From: Defluviitalea phaphyphila
GTDB lineage: Bacteria > Bacillota > Clostridia > Lachnospirales > Defluviitaleaceae
NCBI RefSeq assembly: GCF_001466305.1
Contig: NZ_JWID01000002.1
Location: forward strand, 250,255 to 314,254
Direction of reading: 5' to 3'
Length of the DNA: 64,000 bases
Shown: one piece after another, positions 55,672 through 63,992 of the stretch
How positions within the stretch are numbered: the stretch's first letter is position 1
How the letters are laid out: the number at the start of each line of letters is the position of its first letter
The notes under the pieces: generated by a model
The model's input: only the letters and a program-made list of their open reading frames with translations
What the model was told of the DNA's origin: nothing
The model's database searches: none
Translations under genes and position numbers: made by a program

Positions 55672-55752
55672 ATGAGATTCATCGTAATAAAAACTCCTAA
55701 ATTTATAGGAAATATATTAAAAACAATATTTGGTATAAAAACAAATAATTAA
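55672..55752 (+). CDS. spoVM: Stage V sporulation protein SpoVM
   Basis: The frame encodes 26 residues, MRFIVIKTPKFIGNILKTIF plus GIKTNN, close to the B. subtilis 26-residue SpoVM (MKFYTIKLPKFLGGIVRAML as I remember it). SpoVM is an amphipathic helix that senses forespore membrane curvature and anchors SpoIVA and the spore coat. GGAGGTG lies about 7 bases before ATG 55672. Genomic position, between thiN and rpmB, matches B. subtilis and strongly supports the call. The Pro in TPKF is conserved. Confidence 0.93.
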   Translation: MRFIVIKTPKFIGNILKTIFGIKTNN

Positions 55753-55789
55753 AAACAAAACAAAGTTCTTAGAACTTTGTTTTGTTTTT
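55751..55789. terminator. Bidirectional terminator between spoVM and rpmB
   Basis: A perfect 19-bp inverted repeat (55751-55769 and 55771-55789, core CAAAGTTCT / AGAACTTTG) with A and T tracts on both sides separates convergent genes. Confidence 0.9.
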
Positions 55790-55791
55790 AA

Positions 55792-55977
55792 TTAAGCACG
55801 AGTAACAGCATTAGAACGTAAACATCTTGTGCATACATTTAATGTTTTCTTTATTCCATTTTCCAATACTTTTACACGTTTAATATTTGGTTTCCATTGT
55901 TTATTAGATCTTCTATGAGAATGACTTACTTGAATTCCAAAGTGAACCCCTTTTTGACATATATCACATTTTGCCAT
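55792..55977 (-). CDS. rpmB: 50S ribosomal protein L28 (zinc-ribbon form)
   Basis: This 61-residue protein has MAKCDICQKG at the start and CTRC near the end. Cys4, Cys7, Cys49 and Cys52 form a likely zinc site, so this is the C+ paralogue. SHSHRRSNKQWKPN is the conserved rRNA-binding segment. The gene lies opposite to its neighbours, as in B. subtilis, and has its own promoter. GGAGGTG precedes ATG (complement of 55977). Confidence 0.96.
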   Translation of the reverse strand: MAKCDICQKGVHFGIQVSHSHRRSNKQWKPNIKRVKVLENGIKKTLNVCTRCLRSNAVTRA

Positions 55978-56020
55978 ATTAGTACACCTCCTTTAAACTT
56001 CACCGTGACACAACAAAGTT

Positions 56021-56049
56021 ATTTTATCAGATAGTATATTATAATGCAA
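56021..56049 (-). promoter_or_regulatory. Candidate promoter of rpmB
   Basis: On the minus strand TTGCAT (complement of 56044-56049) and TAAAAT (complement of 56021-56026) are separated by 17 bases. Confidence 0.45.
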
Positions 56050-56090
56050 GGAAAAATATTTATTTTTATTATAAATTAGGATATTTTTAT

Positions 56091-56140
56091 TTTGAAAATA
56101 TATAAAAAATGATATAATATATAGTAATATGCTATATATT
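56091..56140 (+). promoter_or_regulatory. Promoter and inverted repeat before the Asp23-like gene
   Basis: TTTGAA (56091-56096), 16 bases, TATAAT (56113-56118), with TGA before the -10 box (extended type). A perfect 9-bp inverted repeat AATATATAG / CTATATATT (56116-56124 and 56132-56140) overlaps the expected transcription start and could bind a regulator. Confidence 0.55.
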
Positions 56141-56178
56141 ATTATAAAGAAAAGAATTTTTATCCAGGAGGTAGGAGA

Positions 56179-56535
56179 ATGGCTGGTAAATTAGTTAATG
56201 AGTATGGAAATGTTTTTATAGAAGATGAAGTAATTGCACGTATAGCAGGGTTGACAGCTATGGAATGTTATGGGATAGTAGGAATGGCAACTAAAAATGT
56301 TACTGATGGATTAGTTCAACTTCTTAAAAGAGAAAGTCTTACTAAAGGAATTAAAGTATCAATTAACGAAAATAGTGTTGTTATTGATTTGCATATTATT
56401 GTAGAATATGGTACAAAAATTTCTGCTGTAGCTGATAACTTAATAAATACTGTAAAATACAAAATAGAAGAATTTATTGGACTAGATGTTGAAAAAATAA
56501 ATATATTCATTGAAGGTGTACGAGTGGATAATTAA
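56179..56535 (+). CDS. Asp23/Gls24 family envelope stress protein
   Basis: This 118-residue protein is a YloU-type member of the Asp23 family: VIARIAGLTAMECYGIVGMA, VIDLHIIVEYGTKI and NIFIEGVRV. Asp23 proteins associate with the membrane and take part in cell-wall stress responses in staphylococci; YloU role is not clear. AGGAGG precedes ATG 56179. It is coupled to fakA. Confidence 0.92.
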   Translation: MAGKLVNEYGNVFIEDEVIARIAGLTAMECYGIVGMATKNVTDGLVQLLKRESLTKGIKVSINENSVVIDLHIIVEYGTKISAVADNLINTVKYKIEEFIGLDVEKINIFIEGVRVDN

Positions 56536-56562
56536 TTGGATAAAGAAAAAGGAGGCAACAAA

Positions 56563-58221
56563 TTGAGTATTTCACATATAAATGGGGAAATATTAAAACG
56601 CATGATTATAGCGGGAGCAAATAAATTAGAGGAATATAAGCAAGCAGTTGATGAATTAAATGTATTTCCAGTTCCAGATGGAGATACAGGAACTAATATG
56701 TCATTAACTGTGTTATCAGCTGCAAGAGAAGTAGAAAAAATTACTTCTGATAATATAAATGAAATTGTTAAAGCTGCAGCTTCAGGGTCCTTAAGAGGAG
56801 CCAGAGGAAATTCTGGAGTTATTTTATCACAATTGTTTAGAGGATTTGCAAAAGGAATTCAAAATCATAAACAAATAGATACTTTTGCTTTAGCAGATGC
56901 TTTTGAAACAGGGGTAAAAACAGCATACAAAGCTGTTATGAAACCTAAAGAGGGAACTATTTTAACTGTAGCTAGAGAAGGAGCAGAAAAAGCATTACAA
57001 ATAGCATCAGAAATAATAAATATAGAAGATTTTCTAAAAGAAGTTATTTCATATGCCCATACTATTTTACAAAAAACTCCTGATATGCTTCCAGTATTAA
57101 AACAAGCTGGAGTAGTGGATGCAGGAGGAAGAGGTTTATTATATATTCTTGAAGGAGCTTTAGAAGCTTTAAATATAAATGGTAAAATTAGCTTAAAACA
57201 AAATATCTCTCAAAATAAAGAAGTTGCTTATGGAGCATTAGCATCTATAAATAATGAAGATATTACCTTTGGATATTGTACAGAATTTATCATTAATCGT
57301 TCTGATAATAATCCATCTAATGTTAATGAATTAAGAGAATTTTTAAATACTATAGGAGATTCCATAGTAGTTGTAGAAGATGAAGAAATAATTAAAGTAC
57401 ATGTACATACAGATCATCCAGGACAGGCAATAGAAAAAGGATTAACTTATGGATCTCTTACTAATATGAAAATTGACAATATGAGAGAACAACATACAAC
57501 TAAAGTTGTAACTGAAGAAATAAAAGAGACAGAAACTTTAAATCAAGCAGTTAAGGAAGAAAAAGAAATAGGCTTTATAGCAGTAGCTAGTGGAGAAGGA
57601 ATTAGTCAAATTTTTAAAGATTTAGGAGTAGATTATATAATAAAAGGCGGACAGACAATGAATCCTAGTACTGAAGATATTTTAAATGCTGCTTATAAAG
57701 TTAATGCTAAAAAAATAATAGTTCTTCCAAATAATAAAAATATCATTTTAGCAGCAGAACAAGCTGAAGAATTAATTGATGGAAAAGAAATTTTAGTTGT
57801 TCCTTCTAAAACTATTCCTCAGGGAATAGCAGCAATGATAGGATATGAGCCTAATCGTGGCATAGAAGAAACTTTAAATTCTATGAAAGAAAGTATGTCT
57901 TATGTAAAAACAGGACAACTTACATTTGCTGTTAGAGATACATCCATCGAAAATAGAGAAATTAAGCAAGGAGATATTATAGGACTTATAGAAGGGAATA
58001 TAGAGGTCGTTTCTAATAATTTAGAAGAAGCTACTAAAGAATTAATTAATAATATTGTAGACGAAGATAGTGAGATTGTAAGCATTTATTATGGAGAAGA
58101 TGTTGAAGAAAAAGAAGCCCAAAAAGTGAAAGAATATATAGAAGAAAATTATCCAGATTGTGAAGTGGAAATACATTTTGGAGGACAATCTTTATATTAT
58201 TATATATTATCTGTAGAATAA
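56563..58221 (+). CDS. fakA: Fatty acid kinase catalytic subunit FakA (YloV, DAK2 domain)
   Basis: This protein of about 552 residues has an N-terminal DhaL-like kinase domain (about 1-200) with DELNVFPVPDGDTGTNM and GSLRGARGNSGVILSQ, a middle domain and a C-terminal DegV-unrelated domain with DEDSEIVSIYYGED. FakA phosphorylates exogenous fatty acids held by FakB to make acyl-phosphate for phospholipids. I chose TTG 56563 with AAAGGAGG 7-8 bases upstream; a TTG at 56536 lies before that site. No FakB gene is in this window. Confidence 0.93.
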   Translation: MSISHINGEILKRMIIAGANKLEEYKQAVDELNVFPVPDGDTGTNMSLTVLSAAREVEKITSDNINEIVKAAASGSLRGARGNSGVILSQLFRGFAKGIQNHKQIDTFALADAFETGVKTAYKAVMKPKEGTILTVAREGAEKALQIASEIINIEDFLKEVISYAHTILQKTPDMLPVLKQAGVVDAGGRGLLYILEGALEALNINGKISLKQNISQNKEVAYGALASINNEDITFGYCTEFIINRSDNNPSNVNELREFLNTIGDSIVVVEDEEIIKVHVHTDHPGQAIEKGLTYGSLTNMKIDNMREQHTTKVVTEEIKETETLNQAVKEEKEIGFIAVASGEGISQIFKDLGVDYIIKGGQTMNPSTEDILNAAYKVNAKKIIVLPNNKNIILAAEQAEELIDGKEILVVPSKTIPQGIAAMIGYEPNRGIEETLNSMKESMSYVKTGQLTFAVRDTSIENREIKQGDIIGLIEGNIEVVSNNLEEATKELINNIVDEDSEIVSIYYGEDVEEKEAQKVKEYIEENYPDCEVEIHFGGQSLYYYILSVE

Positions 58222-58223
58222 TC

Positions 58224-58243
58224 AGGCGCCAATTAAGGCGCCT
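58224..58243 (+). terminator. GC-rich hairpin after fakA
   Basis: AGGCGCC / GGCGCCT is a perfect 7-bp GC-rich stem with a 6-base AATTAA loop just after the fakA stop. It lacks a clear T tract, so a terminator function is likely but not sure. Confidence 0.5.
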
Positions 58244-58313
58244 AAAATTAAGTTTTGATTAATATGTGAAAATTTAGTATTATATAATAAATATCTTTAT
58301 TAAGGAGCAATTT

Positions 58314-59402
58314 ATGTTTACAAATTTTATTCAGAATGCATATCCTCTTTTTATAGAAGAGGATTTTGAATTATTAGTGGATAATCAAGAACATAATATT
58401 TTCTCTAAAGATACAGATGTAGTTAGATTTATAAAAAGATATAATTCAATGTTATACATTGTAAATTTATGGAATATGGATAATATTGATTTGAATTTAT
58501 TTACTTATAGGAATAATCTTTATGAATTAAAACTTACTCAAAATTTTCAAAAATTAGATTGTAGTCATCTTTTTGTTCTTAATTTATTAATAACAGGATA
58601 TAACTTGGAATATAATGACCAATCAGAATTTTATCCTGAAAAAGAAATTTATACAACTACTTGGATTGTAAATACTTCTTCTAAACAAATTAATATTACA
58701 AAAGAAGAATTTAATGAAATATTAAATGTAAAACAAATAATAGAAAATACTTTTAATATGATAGATATTAATTTAGAAAAAGATGAAAATTTATTAAAAT
58801 ATCAAGATAAATTTGAAAAAAAACTCAATTTACAAATAAAAAGCAAAAATATTTTTTTAACTTATGGGATTATTATATTAAATTCGATTATTTGGATTTT
58901 GATGGAAAAGAAAGGTAGCTCACAAGATATTAACACTTTGATTTTATTTGGTGCTAATGAACCTTTTCTTATAATCAAAGGACATCAATATTGGAGACTT
59001 ATAACATCTATGTTTTTGCATATAGGAATTAATCATTTATTATATAATAATTTTGCATTATATGTTTTTGGAAGTAAAATAGAAAGATATTTTGGTAAAA
59101 TTAAATATATAGTTATATATTTGATTTCAGGAATTATAGGAAGTTTAGCTAGTATATTTTTTAGTTTTAGTGTATCAGCTGGAGCTTCAGGAGGAATATA
59201 TGGTCTTTTAGGAGCATTATTAGTATTAGCTTGTAAAACAAAAAAACAAATAGATGGATTAAATTTTTACAATATTACAATTATGATTTTAATAGGTATT
59301 GGATTTGGTTTTACAGTTCCTTCTGTAGATAATGCAGCGCATTTAGCAGGACTTATAGCAGGATTTATAATTGGAAATATATTGTATAAATATAATAAAT
59401 GA
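58314..59402 (+). CDS. Rhomboid family intramembrane serine protease
   Basis: This 362-residue protein has an N-terminal soluble region (about 1-175, unrecognised) and a rhomboid domain with six or seven membrane helices. Catalytic Ser292 is in GASGGIYG and His343 in AHLAGLIAG, with HIGINHLLYN as the usual H-x3-N element. It cleaves membrane proteins inside the bilayer. AAGGAGC precedes ATG 58314. It is a single gene between the fakA hairpin and the L21 leader. Confidence 0.92.
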   Translation: MFTNFIQNAYPLFIEEDFELLVDNQEHNIFSKDTDVVRFIKRYNSMLYIVNLWNMDNIDLNLFTYRNNLYELKLTQNFQKLDCSHLFVLNLLITGYNLEYNDQSEFYPEKEIYTTTWIVNTSSKQINITKEEFNEILNVKQIIENTFNMIDINLEKDENLLKYQDKFEKKLNLQIKSKNIFLTYGIIILNSIIWILMEKKGSSQDINTLILFGANEPFLIIKGHQYWRLITSMFLHIGINHLLYNNFALYVFGSKIERYFGKIKYIVIYLISGIIGSLASIFFSFSVSAGASGGIYGLLGALLVLACKTKKQIDGLNFYNITIMILIGIGFGFTVPSVDNAAHLAGLIAGFIIGNILYKYNK

Positions 59403-59427
59403 AGTTATAAAATTATTAATAAAAACC

Positions 59428-59455
59428 TTGACAAAACTGAATCTTATGTTATTAT
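59428..59455 (+). promoter_or_regulatory. Promoter of the rplU operon
   Basis: TTGACA (59428-59433), 16 bases, TATTAT (59450-59455). Confidence 0.6.
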
Positions 59456-59461
59456 TAATTA

Positions 59462-59530
59462 GTATGTAGCCGCTCGGAGAGGTTAAAACATTTGTACCAT
59501 ATCCGGCGAGTATCGGGTTAAGGAGGTGTA
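59462..59530 (+). ncRNA. Ribosomal protein L21 leader (cis-regulatory RNA)
   Basis: The leader between promoter and rplU reads GTATGTAGCCGCTCGGAGAG, then TTTGTACCATATCCGGCGAG and TATCGGG. AGCCGCTC and TGTACCATA are features of the Firmicutes L21 leader that I recall. Short GC-rich paired arms (for example GCCG and CGGC) stand out from AT-rich surroundings. It probably binds L21 or a partner for feedback control. Confidence 0.7.
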
Positions 59531-59533
59531 CTA

Positions 59534-59845
59534 ATGTACGCAATTATTGAAACAGGTGGTAAACAATATAGAGTACAAGAAGGCGATGTAATTAATGTTG
59601 AAAAATTAGGAGTTCAAGCAGGAGAAAAAGTTACTTTTGATAAGGTTCTTGCTGTATCTAAAGACGGAACTATTTCCGTAGGTACTCCTTTTATAAGTAA
59701 TGCCAGTGTTTCTGCTTCTGTATTAGAAGAAGGAAAGGGCAAAAAAATTATTGTTTATAAGTATAAGCCTAAAAAAGGATACCACAAAAAACGTGGACAT
59801 AGGCAACCTTATACAAAAGTAAAAATTGAAACAATTAATGCATAG
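59534..59845 (+). CDS. rplU: 50S ribosomal protein L21
   Basis: This 103-residue protein has the L21 start [27 protein letters not shown] and the C-terminal [23 protein letters not shown] rRNA-binding tail. AAGGAGGTG lies about 8 bases before ATG 59534. It is first in the operon with prp and rpmA, as in Firmicutes with an extended L27. Control is probably by the L21 leader just upstream. Confidence 0.97.
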   Translation: MYAIIETGGKQYRVQEGDVINVEKLGVQAGEKVTFDKVLAVSKDGTISVGTPFISNASVSASVLEEGKGKKIIVYKYKPKKGYHKKRGHRQPYTKVKIETINA

Positions 59846-59847
59846 TT

Positions 59848-60186
59848 ATGATTAGAGTACAATTTTTTTACAATAGGTTTAAAGAAATATGTGGATTTAA
59901 AATGACTGGTCATTCTGGATATTCAAAGTATGGAGAAGATATTGTATGCGCTGCAGTTAGTGCTTTAGCGATTAATACCGTAAACTCCATACAAGAATTA
60001 ACTAATGATGTTATTGAAGTTGAATATAAAAATGAAGGTGGATTTTTAAGTTGTATTTTATCTAATTCTAAAGGAAATAATAACAGTAAAGAAGCATTAA
60101 TTTTACTTAGATCTTTAGAATTAGGTATTACTAGTATTCAAAAAGATTATAAGGACAATATAGACATTTCATATAGGGAGGTGTAG
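59848..60186 (+). CDS. prp: Ribosomal-processing cysteine protease Prp
   Basis: This 112-residue protein has the catalytic pair His22 (MTGHSGYSKYGED) and Cys34 (DIVCAAVSAL), at the same positions as known Prp enzymes. Prp cleaves the N-terminal extension of ribosomal protein L27. The gene begins 2 bases after rplU and 6 bases before rpmA, whose product carries the matching extension. No separate ribosome binding site is clear, so translation is probably coupled to rplU. Confidence 0.95.
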   Translation: MIRVQFFYNRFKEICGFKMTGHSGYSKYGEDIVCAAVSALAINTVNSIQELTNDVIEVEYKNEGGFLSCILSNSKGNNNSKEALILLRSLELGITSIQKDYKDNIDISYREV

Positions 60187-60192
60187 ATTATT

Positions 60193-60480
60193 ATGAGAAT
60201 GAATCTTCAATTTTTTGCTCATAAAAAGGGAGTTGGATCTTCTAAGAATGGTCGTGATTCTGAATCCAAGAGATTAGGAGCTAAACGTGCTGATGGACAG
60301 TTTGTAAAAGCAGGAAATATCTTGTATAGACAAAGAGGAACAAAAATTCATCCAGGAAATAATGTTGGTAGAGGTGGAGATGATACATTATTTGCTTTAA
60401 TTGATGGACGTGTAAAATACGAAAGAAAAGGTAGAAATAAAAAACAAGTTTCTGTATATCCTATTGAAATGGCACAATAA
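60193..60480 (+). CDS. rpmA: 50S ribosomal protein L27 with Prp-cleaved extension
   Basis: This 95-residue protein begins with an extension MRMNLQFF before [18 protein letters not shown], the normal L27 start. The cleavage site for Prp is between FF and AHKKG. The extension must be removed for L27 to reach the peptidyl-transferase centre. The AGGGAGGTG site is 8 bases before ATG 60193. A terminator follows. Confidence 0.97.
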   Translation: MRMNLQFFAHKKGVGSSKNGRDSESKRLGAKRADGQFVKAGNILYRQRGTKIHPGNNVGRGGDDTLFALIDGRVKYERKGRNKKQVSVYPIEMAQ

Positions 60481-60485
60481 TATAT

Positions 60486-60522
60486 AAAAAGGTTTCAAAT
60501 GAACTCATTTGAAACCTTTTTT
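60486..60522 (+). terminator. Terminator after rpmA
   Basis: A perfect 17-bp inverted repeat (core GGTTTCAAATGA / TCATTTGAAACC) with a tiny loop, ending in T6. Confidence 0.9.
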
Positions 60523-60550
60523 AATATATGATATAAAAAATAATAAATAA

Positions 60551-60580
60551 TTGATCATTTTATGGCGAATAATATATAAA
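60551..60580 (+). promoter_or_regulatory. Promoter of obg
   Basis: TTGATC (60551-60556), 18 bases, TATAAA (60575-60580), about 40 bases before the start. Confidence 0.5.
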
Positions 60581-60618
60581 AATATTTTTATAAGGATTGA
60601 AATAAGGAAGTGGGATTA

Positions 60619-61905
60619 ATGTTTATAGATAGAGTAAAAATATTTATACAATCAGGAAAAGGAGGAAATGGAGCAGTATCCTTTCGTCGTGAAAAATATG
60701 TACCTAATGGAGGACCTGATGGAGGAGATGGTGGAGATGGTGGAAGTATAATATTTCAAGTTGATCCTGGTATGAATACGTTAATGAATTTTCGACATAA
60801 AAAGCATTATAAAGCTCAATCAGGAGAAGATGGTGGTAAAAAAAGACGGCATGGTAAAAATGGAGAAGATTTAATTATAAAAGTACCTCCAGGAACTATT
60901 ATACGAGAAGCTGAAACAGGTAAAGTTATGCTTGACTTAACCGAAGAAAACGAAAGAAAAGTACTTCTTCCTGGAGGAAAAGGAGGAAAAGGGAATCAAC
61001 ATTTTGCTACATCTACAAGACAAGCTCCACGTTATGCAGAAAAAGGTAAAGAAGGACAATCATATTGGGTTATTTTAGAACTAAAAGTGATAGCAGATAT
61101 TGGACTTGTAGGGTTTCCTAATGTTGGGAAGTCTACTCTTTTATCTGTTATAAGTAATGCTCAACCTAAAATAGCTAATTATCATTTTACAACAATTAGT
61201 CCTAATTTAGGAGTTGTAAAAAATCCTTATGGTAGAGATTTTGTTGTAGCAGATATTCCAGGACTTATTGAAGGAGCTCATAAAGGGATAGGATTAGGTC
61301 ATGATTTTTTGAGACATGTAGAAAGAACTAAAATTTTAGTGCATGTAGTAGATGCTGCCTCTTTAGAAAATCGTAACCCATTAGAAGATGTTGAAAAAAT
61401 TAATCATGAATTATCAGAATATAATAAAGAGTTATTAACTCGTCCTCAAATTATTGCTGCAAATAAGATAGATATACCAGAAGCAGAGGAAAATATAGAG
61501 TTATTAAAAGAAAAATTTGAACCAGAAGGAATAAAAGTTGTTCCTATTTCAGCGGCAACTAAAAAAGGAATAAAAGAACTTTTAATTGAAATAAGTAAAT
61601 TATTAGAAAAAGAAGATAAAAATCCTATTAAGTTTAAAGAAGAGTTTGAATTATTCCAAGAAACTAAAAAAGAGGAAGTAAAAGAACCTTTTACCATAGA
61701 AAAATTAGAAGAACATTATTTTGTCGTTGAAGGAACAGGTGTAGAGAAGATGATTGGATACACCAATTTAGAATCAGAAAAAGGATTTGCTTTTTTTCAA
61801 AAATATCTTAAAGAACGTGGAATTATTAAAGCTTTAGAAGAAAAAGGAATAAAAGAGGGAGATACTGTACGAATTTATGATTTAGAATTTGAATATTATA
61901 AATAA
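60619..61905 (+). CDS. obg: GTPase Obg (ObgE/CgtA)
   Basis: This 428-residue GTPase helps 50S assembly and links to stress and sporulation control. The Obg fold (1-157) is Gly-rich, with GGDGGDGGSI, followed by the G domain: GFPNVGKST (G1), DIPGLIEGA (G3), NKID (G4). The C-terminal OCT domain is from about 345 to 425. I chose ATG 60619 with AAGGAAGTG upstream; the in-frame GTG at 60610 lies in that site. Confidence 0.96.
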   Translation: MFIDRVKIFIQSGKGGNGAVSFRREKYVPNGGPDGGDGGDGGSIIFQVDPGMNTLMNFRHKKHYKAQSGEDGGKKRRHGKNGEDLIIKVPPGTIIREAETGKVMLDLTEENERKVLLPGGKGGKGNQHFATSTRQAPRYAEKGKEGQSYWVILELKVIADIGLVGFPNVGKSTLLSVISNAQPKIANYHFTTISPNLGVVKNPYGRDFVVADIPGLIEGAHKGIGLGHDFLRHVERTKILVHVVDAASLENRNPLEDVEKINHELSEYNKELLTRPQIIAANKIDIPEAEENIELLKEKFEPEGIKVVPISAATKKGIKELLIEISKLLEKEDKNPIKFKEEFELFQETKKEEVKEPFTIEKLEEHYFVVEGTGVEKMIGYTNLESEKGFAFFQKYLKERGIIKALEEKGIKEGDTVRIYDLEFEYYK

Positions 61906-61981
61906 AATATTTAAATACCGATTAAAATAAAATAAAGCTTTAAAATTTAAAACAGTATTATGATTTAAAAGGAGAATTTTT

Positions 61982-62275
61982 ATGATTACTAGTAAACAAA
62001 GAGCATATCTTAAAAAATTAGCTAATACTATAGAGCCTATTTTTCAAGTAGGTAAATTAGGAGTGACTCCTGAATTAACAAAAGCTATTGATGAAGCCTT
62101 AGAAAAAAGAGAATTAATAAAAATTAATGTTTTAAATAATTGTATGATGTCATCAAAAGAAGTATGCGATATACTTTGTGAACGGACTCGATCACAACCT
62201 GTACAAATTATTGGGAAAAAAATTGTCTTATATAGACCATCTAAAGAAAATCCTTCTATTATTTTACCTAAATAA
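61982..62275 (+). CDS. yhbY: YhbY family RNA-binding protein
   Basis: This 97-residue CRM-domain protein starts MITSKQRAYLKKLANTIEPI and has FQVGKLGVTPEL (GxxG loop region), ending IIGKKIVLYRPSKENP. YhbY associates with pre-50S particles and is linked to ribosome maturation. AAAGGAG precedes ATG 61982. It lies between obg and nadD, the usual order in clostridia. Confidence 0.94.
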   Translation: MITSKQRAYLKKLANTIEPIFQVGKLGVTPELTKAIDEALEKRELIKINVLNNCMMSSKEVCDILCERTRSQPVQIIGKKIVLYRPSKENPSIILPK

Positions 62276-62305
62276 TAGAAGTTAAGATAAGAAAGGATTT
62301 TTAAT

Positions 62306-62941
62306 ATGAGAAATATTAATAAAAATTATAGTTCTCTTAAATCTTTAGCTATAATGGGAGGAACTTTTGACCCTATTCATTATGGACATTTAGTTACTGC
62401 AGAAGCTGTAAGATACAAGTATAATATAGATAAAGTATTATTTATGCCAGCAGGGAACCCTCCACATAAAGAATATGATAAGATAACCCATAGTGAACAC
62501 AGATATTTAATGGGAGTATTAGCTACTGCTACGAATCCATATTTTGATGTTTCTAGAATGGAAATAGATAGAAAAGGAGTTACATATACAATTGATACAA
62601 TTAAATCTTTAAGACAGATGTATGGAGAAGAAATTGAACTTTATTTTATTACAGGAGCTGATGCTATTAAAGAGATTTTTACTTGGAAAAATCCAGAAGA
62701 ATTATTTAAACTTTGTACATTTGTAGCAGTAACGAGGCCAGAATATTATAAAGAAGAACTTATTGAAAAAGTTAAAACCATAAGAAATGAATACGAATCC
62801 AAAATTCATTTTTTAGAAGTTCCAGCTTTATCAATCTCATCAACGGATATTAGAAATAGAGTGAAAAATAAAATGCCTATAAAATATTTAGTACCTGAAT
62901 CTGTTGAAAATTATATATATAAATTTAATCTATATATATGA
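62306..62941 (+). CDS. nadD: Nicotinate-nucleotide adenylyltransferase
   Basis: This 211-residue enzyme makes nicotinate adenine dinucleotide in NAD synthesis. It has [12 protein letters not shown] at about 18-29, GNPPHK, ITGADAI and the C-terminal [11 protein letters not shown]. The N-terminal 14 residues before the motif are longer than in many homologues. AAAGGATTT precedes ATG 62306. yqeK follows closely. Confidence 0.95.
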   Translation: MRNINKNYSSLKSLAIMGGTFDPIHYGHLVTAEAVRYKYNIDKVLFMPAGNPPHKEYDKITHSEHRYLMGVLATATNPYFDVSRMEIDRKGVTYTIDTIKSLRQMYGEEIELYFITGADAIKEIFTWKNPEELFKLCTFVAVTRPEYYKEELIEKVKTIRNEYESKIHFLEVPALSISSTDIRNRVKNKMPIKYLVPESVENYIYKFNLYI

Positions 62942-62954
62942 AAAGAGGATTATA

Positions 62955-63530
62955 ATGGATTACAAAGATATAAAACAAAAACTTCAATCTGCGCTTTCTC
63001 CTAAAAGATTTATTCATACTTTAGGAGTAGTTGAAACAGGAATAAAATTAGCTAATGTGTATAATGTAGATGAAAGAAAAGCTAAATTATCTGCATTATT
63101 ACATGATTGTGCTAAAAATATTCCTAAAGAAAAAAAGTTACGTTTATGTAAAGAATATCATATATTTCTAGATGATATTATGTTAAAAGATATAGAATTA
63201 AGCCATAGTTTTTTAGGTGCAGAGATAGCAAAAAGAGAATATGGAATAAAAGACGAAGATATATTAAATGCTATTAGATATCATACTACGGGAAGAAAAA
63301 ATATGTCTAAATTAGAGAAAATAATATATTTAGCAGATTATATAGAACCGAATCGTATACCTTTTGAAGGGCTAGAAAAAATAAGAAAACTTGCTTTTGA
63401 AAATTTAGATGAAGCAATGATATTTGCATTGAAAAATACTCTTGATTATGTTAAAAAAAGAAATAAAATAATACATCCTTTAACAATAGAAGCTTTAAAA
63501 AGTTTGAGTTTTAATAATAAGGAGGATTAA
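62955..63530 (+). CDS. yqeK: YqeK family HD-domain hydrolase (Ap4A symmetrical type)
   Basis: This 191-residue protein has HTLGVVETGIKLA, ALLHDCAKN (HD), LSHSFLGAEIAKRE and RYHTTGRKNM, the metal ligands of the YqeK family. B. subtilis YqeK hydrolyses diadenosine tetraphosphate. I chose ATG 62955 with AGAGGATT upstream; a longer frame starting inside nadD at 62904 has no ribosome binding site. It is flanked by nadD and rsfS as in many Firmicutes. Confidence 0.93.
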   Translation: MDYKDIKQKLQSALSPKRFIHTLGVVETGIKLANVYNVDERKAKLSALLHDCAKNIPKEKKLRLCKEYHIFLDDIMLKDIELSHSFLGAEIAKREYGIKDEDILNAIRYHTTGRKNMSKLEKIIYLADYIEPNRIPFEGLEKIRKLAFENLDEAMIFALKNTLDYVKKRNKIIHPLTIEALKSLSFNNKED

Positions 63531-63532
63531 TA

Positions 63533-63892
63533 TTGAATCAATTGGAAAAAGCAAAAGAAATTATAAAAATAGCCTATAATACTTTAGATGACAAAAAAGG
63601 AGAAGATATAAAGATATTAGATATTCATGAAGTATCTACAATTGCAGATTATTTTATTATTGCATCAGGAAGAAATTCTAATCAAGTACAAGCAATGGCA
63701 GACGCAGTAGAAGAAAAATTGATAGAACACGGTTTTGAGATGCTTAATAAAGAAGGATATCATTCAGCAGGATGGATTTTATTAGATTTTGGGTCTGTAG
63801 TAATTCATGTTTTTGATAAAGAAGTAAGAGAGTTTTATTGTTTAGAAAGATTATGGGGAGATGCTCCTACAATTACACCACAAAATTTATAA
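63533..63892 (+). CDS. rsfS: Ribosome silencing factor RsfS
   Basis: This 119-residue protein binds L14 and prevents joining of the subunits. Conserved stretches are IADYFIIASGRNSNQVQAMAD, EGYHSAGWILLDFGSVVIHVF and YCLERLWGDAP. TTG 63533 is the start with AAGGAGG 7-8 bases upstream. It is the last full gene in the window. Confidence 0.96.
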   Translation: MNQLEKAKEIIKIAYNTLDDKKGEDIKILDIHEVSTIADYFIIASGRNSNQVQAMADAVEEKLIEHGFEMLNKEGYHSAGWILLDFGSVVIHVFDKEVREFYCLERLWGDAPTITPQNL

Positions 63893-63912
63893 TGCTCGAT
63901 AAAAATCGAGCA
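63893..63912 (+). terminator. Hairpin after rsfS
   Basis: TGCTCGAT / ATCGAGCA with a 4-base A loop directly follows the stop. No T tract follows, so it is a weak or partial terminator. Confidence 0.5.
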
Positions 63913-63961
63913 GGTTCGTTGTAAAATTAAATGCAACAGATAAAAAAATATAAAAAAATAA

Positions 63962-63992
63962 TTGACAACCATAGTGAGAAATCATGTATGAT
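63962..63992 (+). promoter_or_regulatory. Candidate promoter at the right edge
   Basis: TTGACA (63962-63967), 19 bases, TATGAT (63987-63992). The gene it would serve lies outside the window. Confidence 0.4.

Noticed and set aside
58224..58243. Attachment site or mobile-element end made of AGGCGCC repeats
   Set aside because: There is no second copy, integrase or duplicated target; it is a simple hairpin after fakA.
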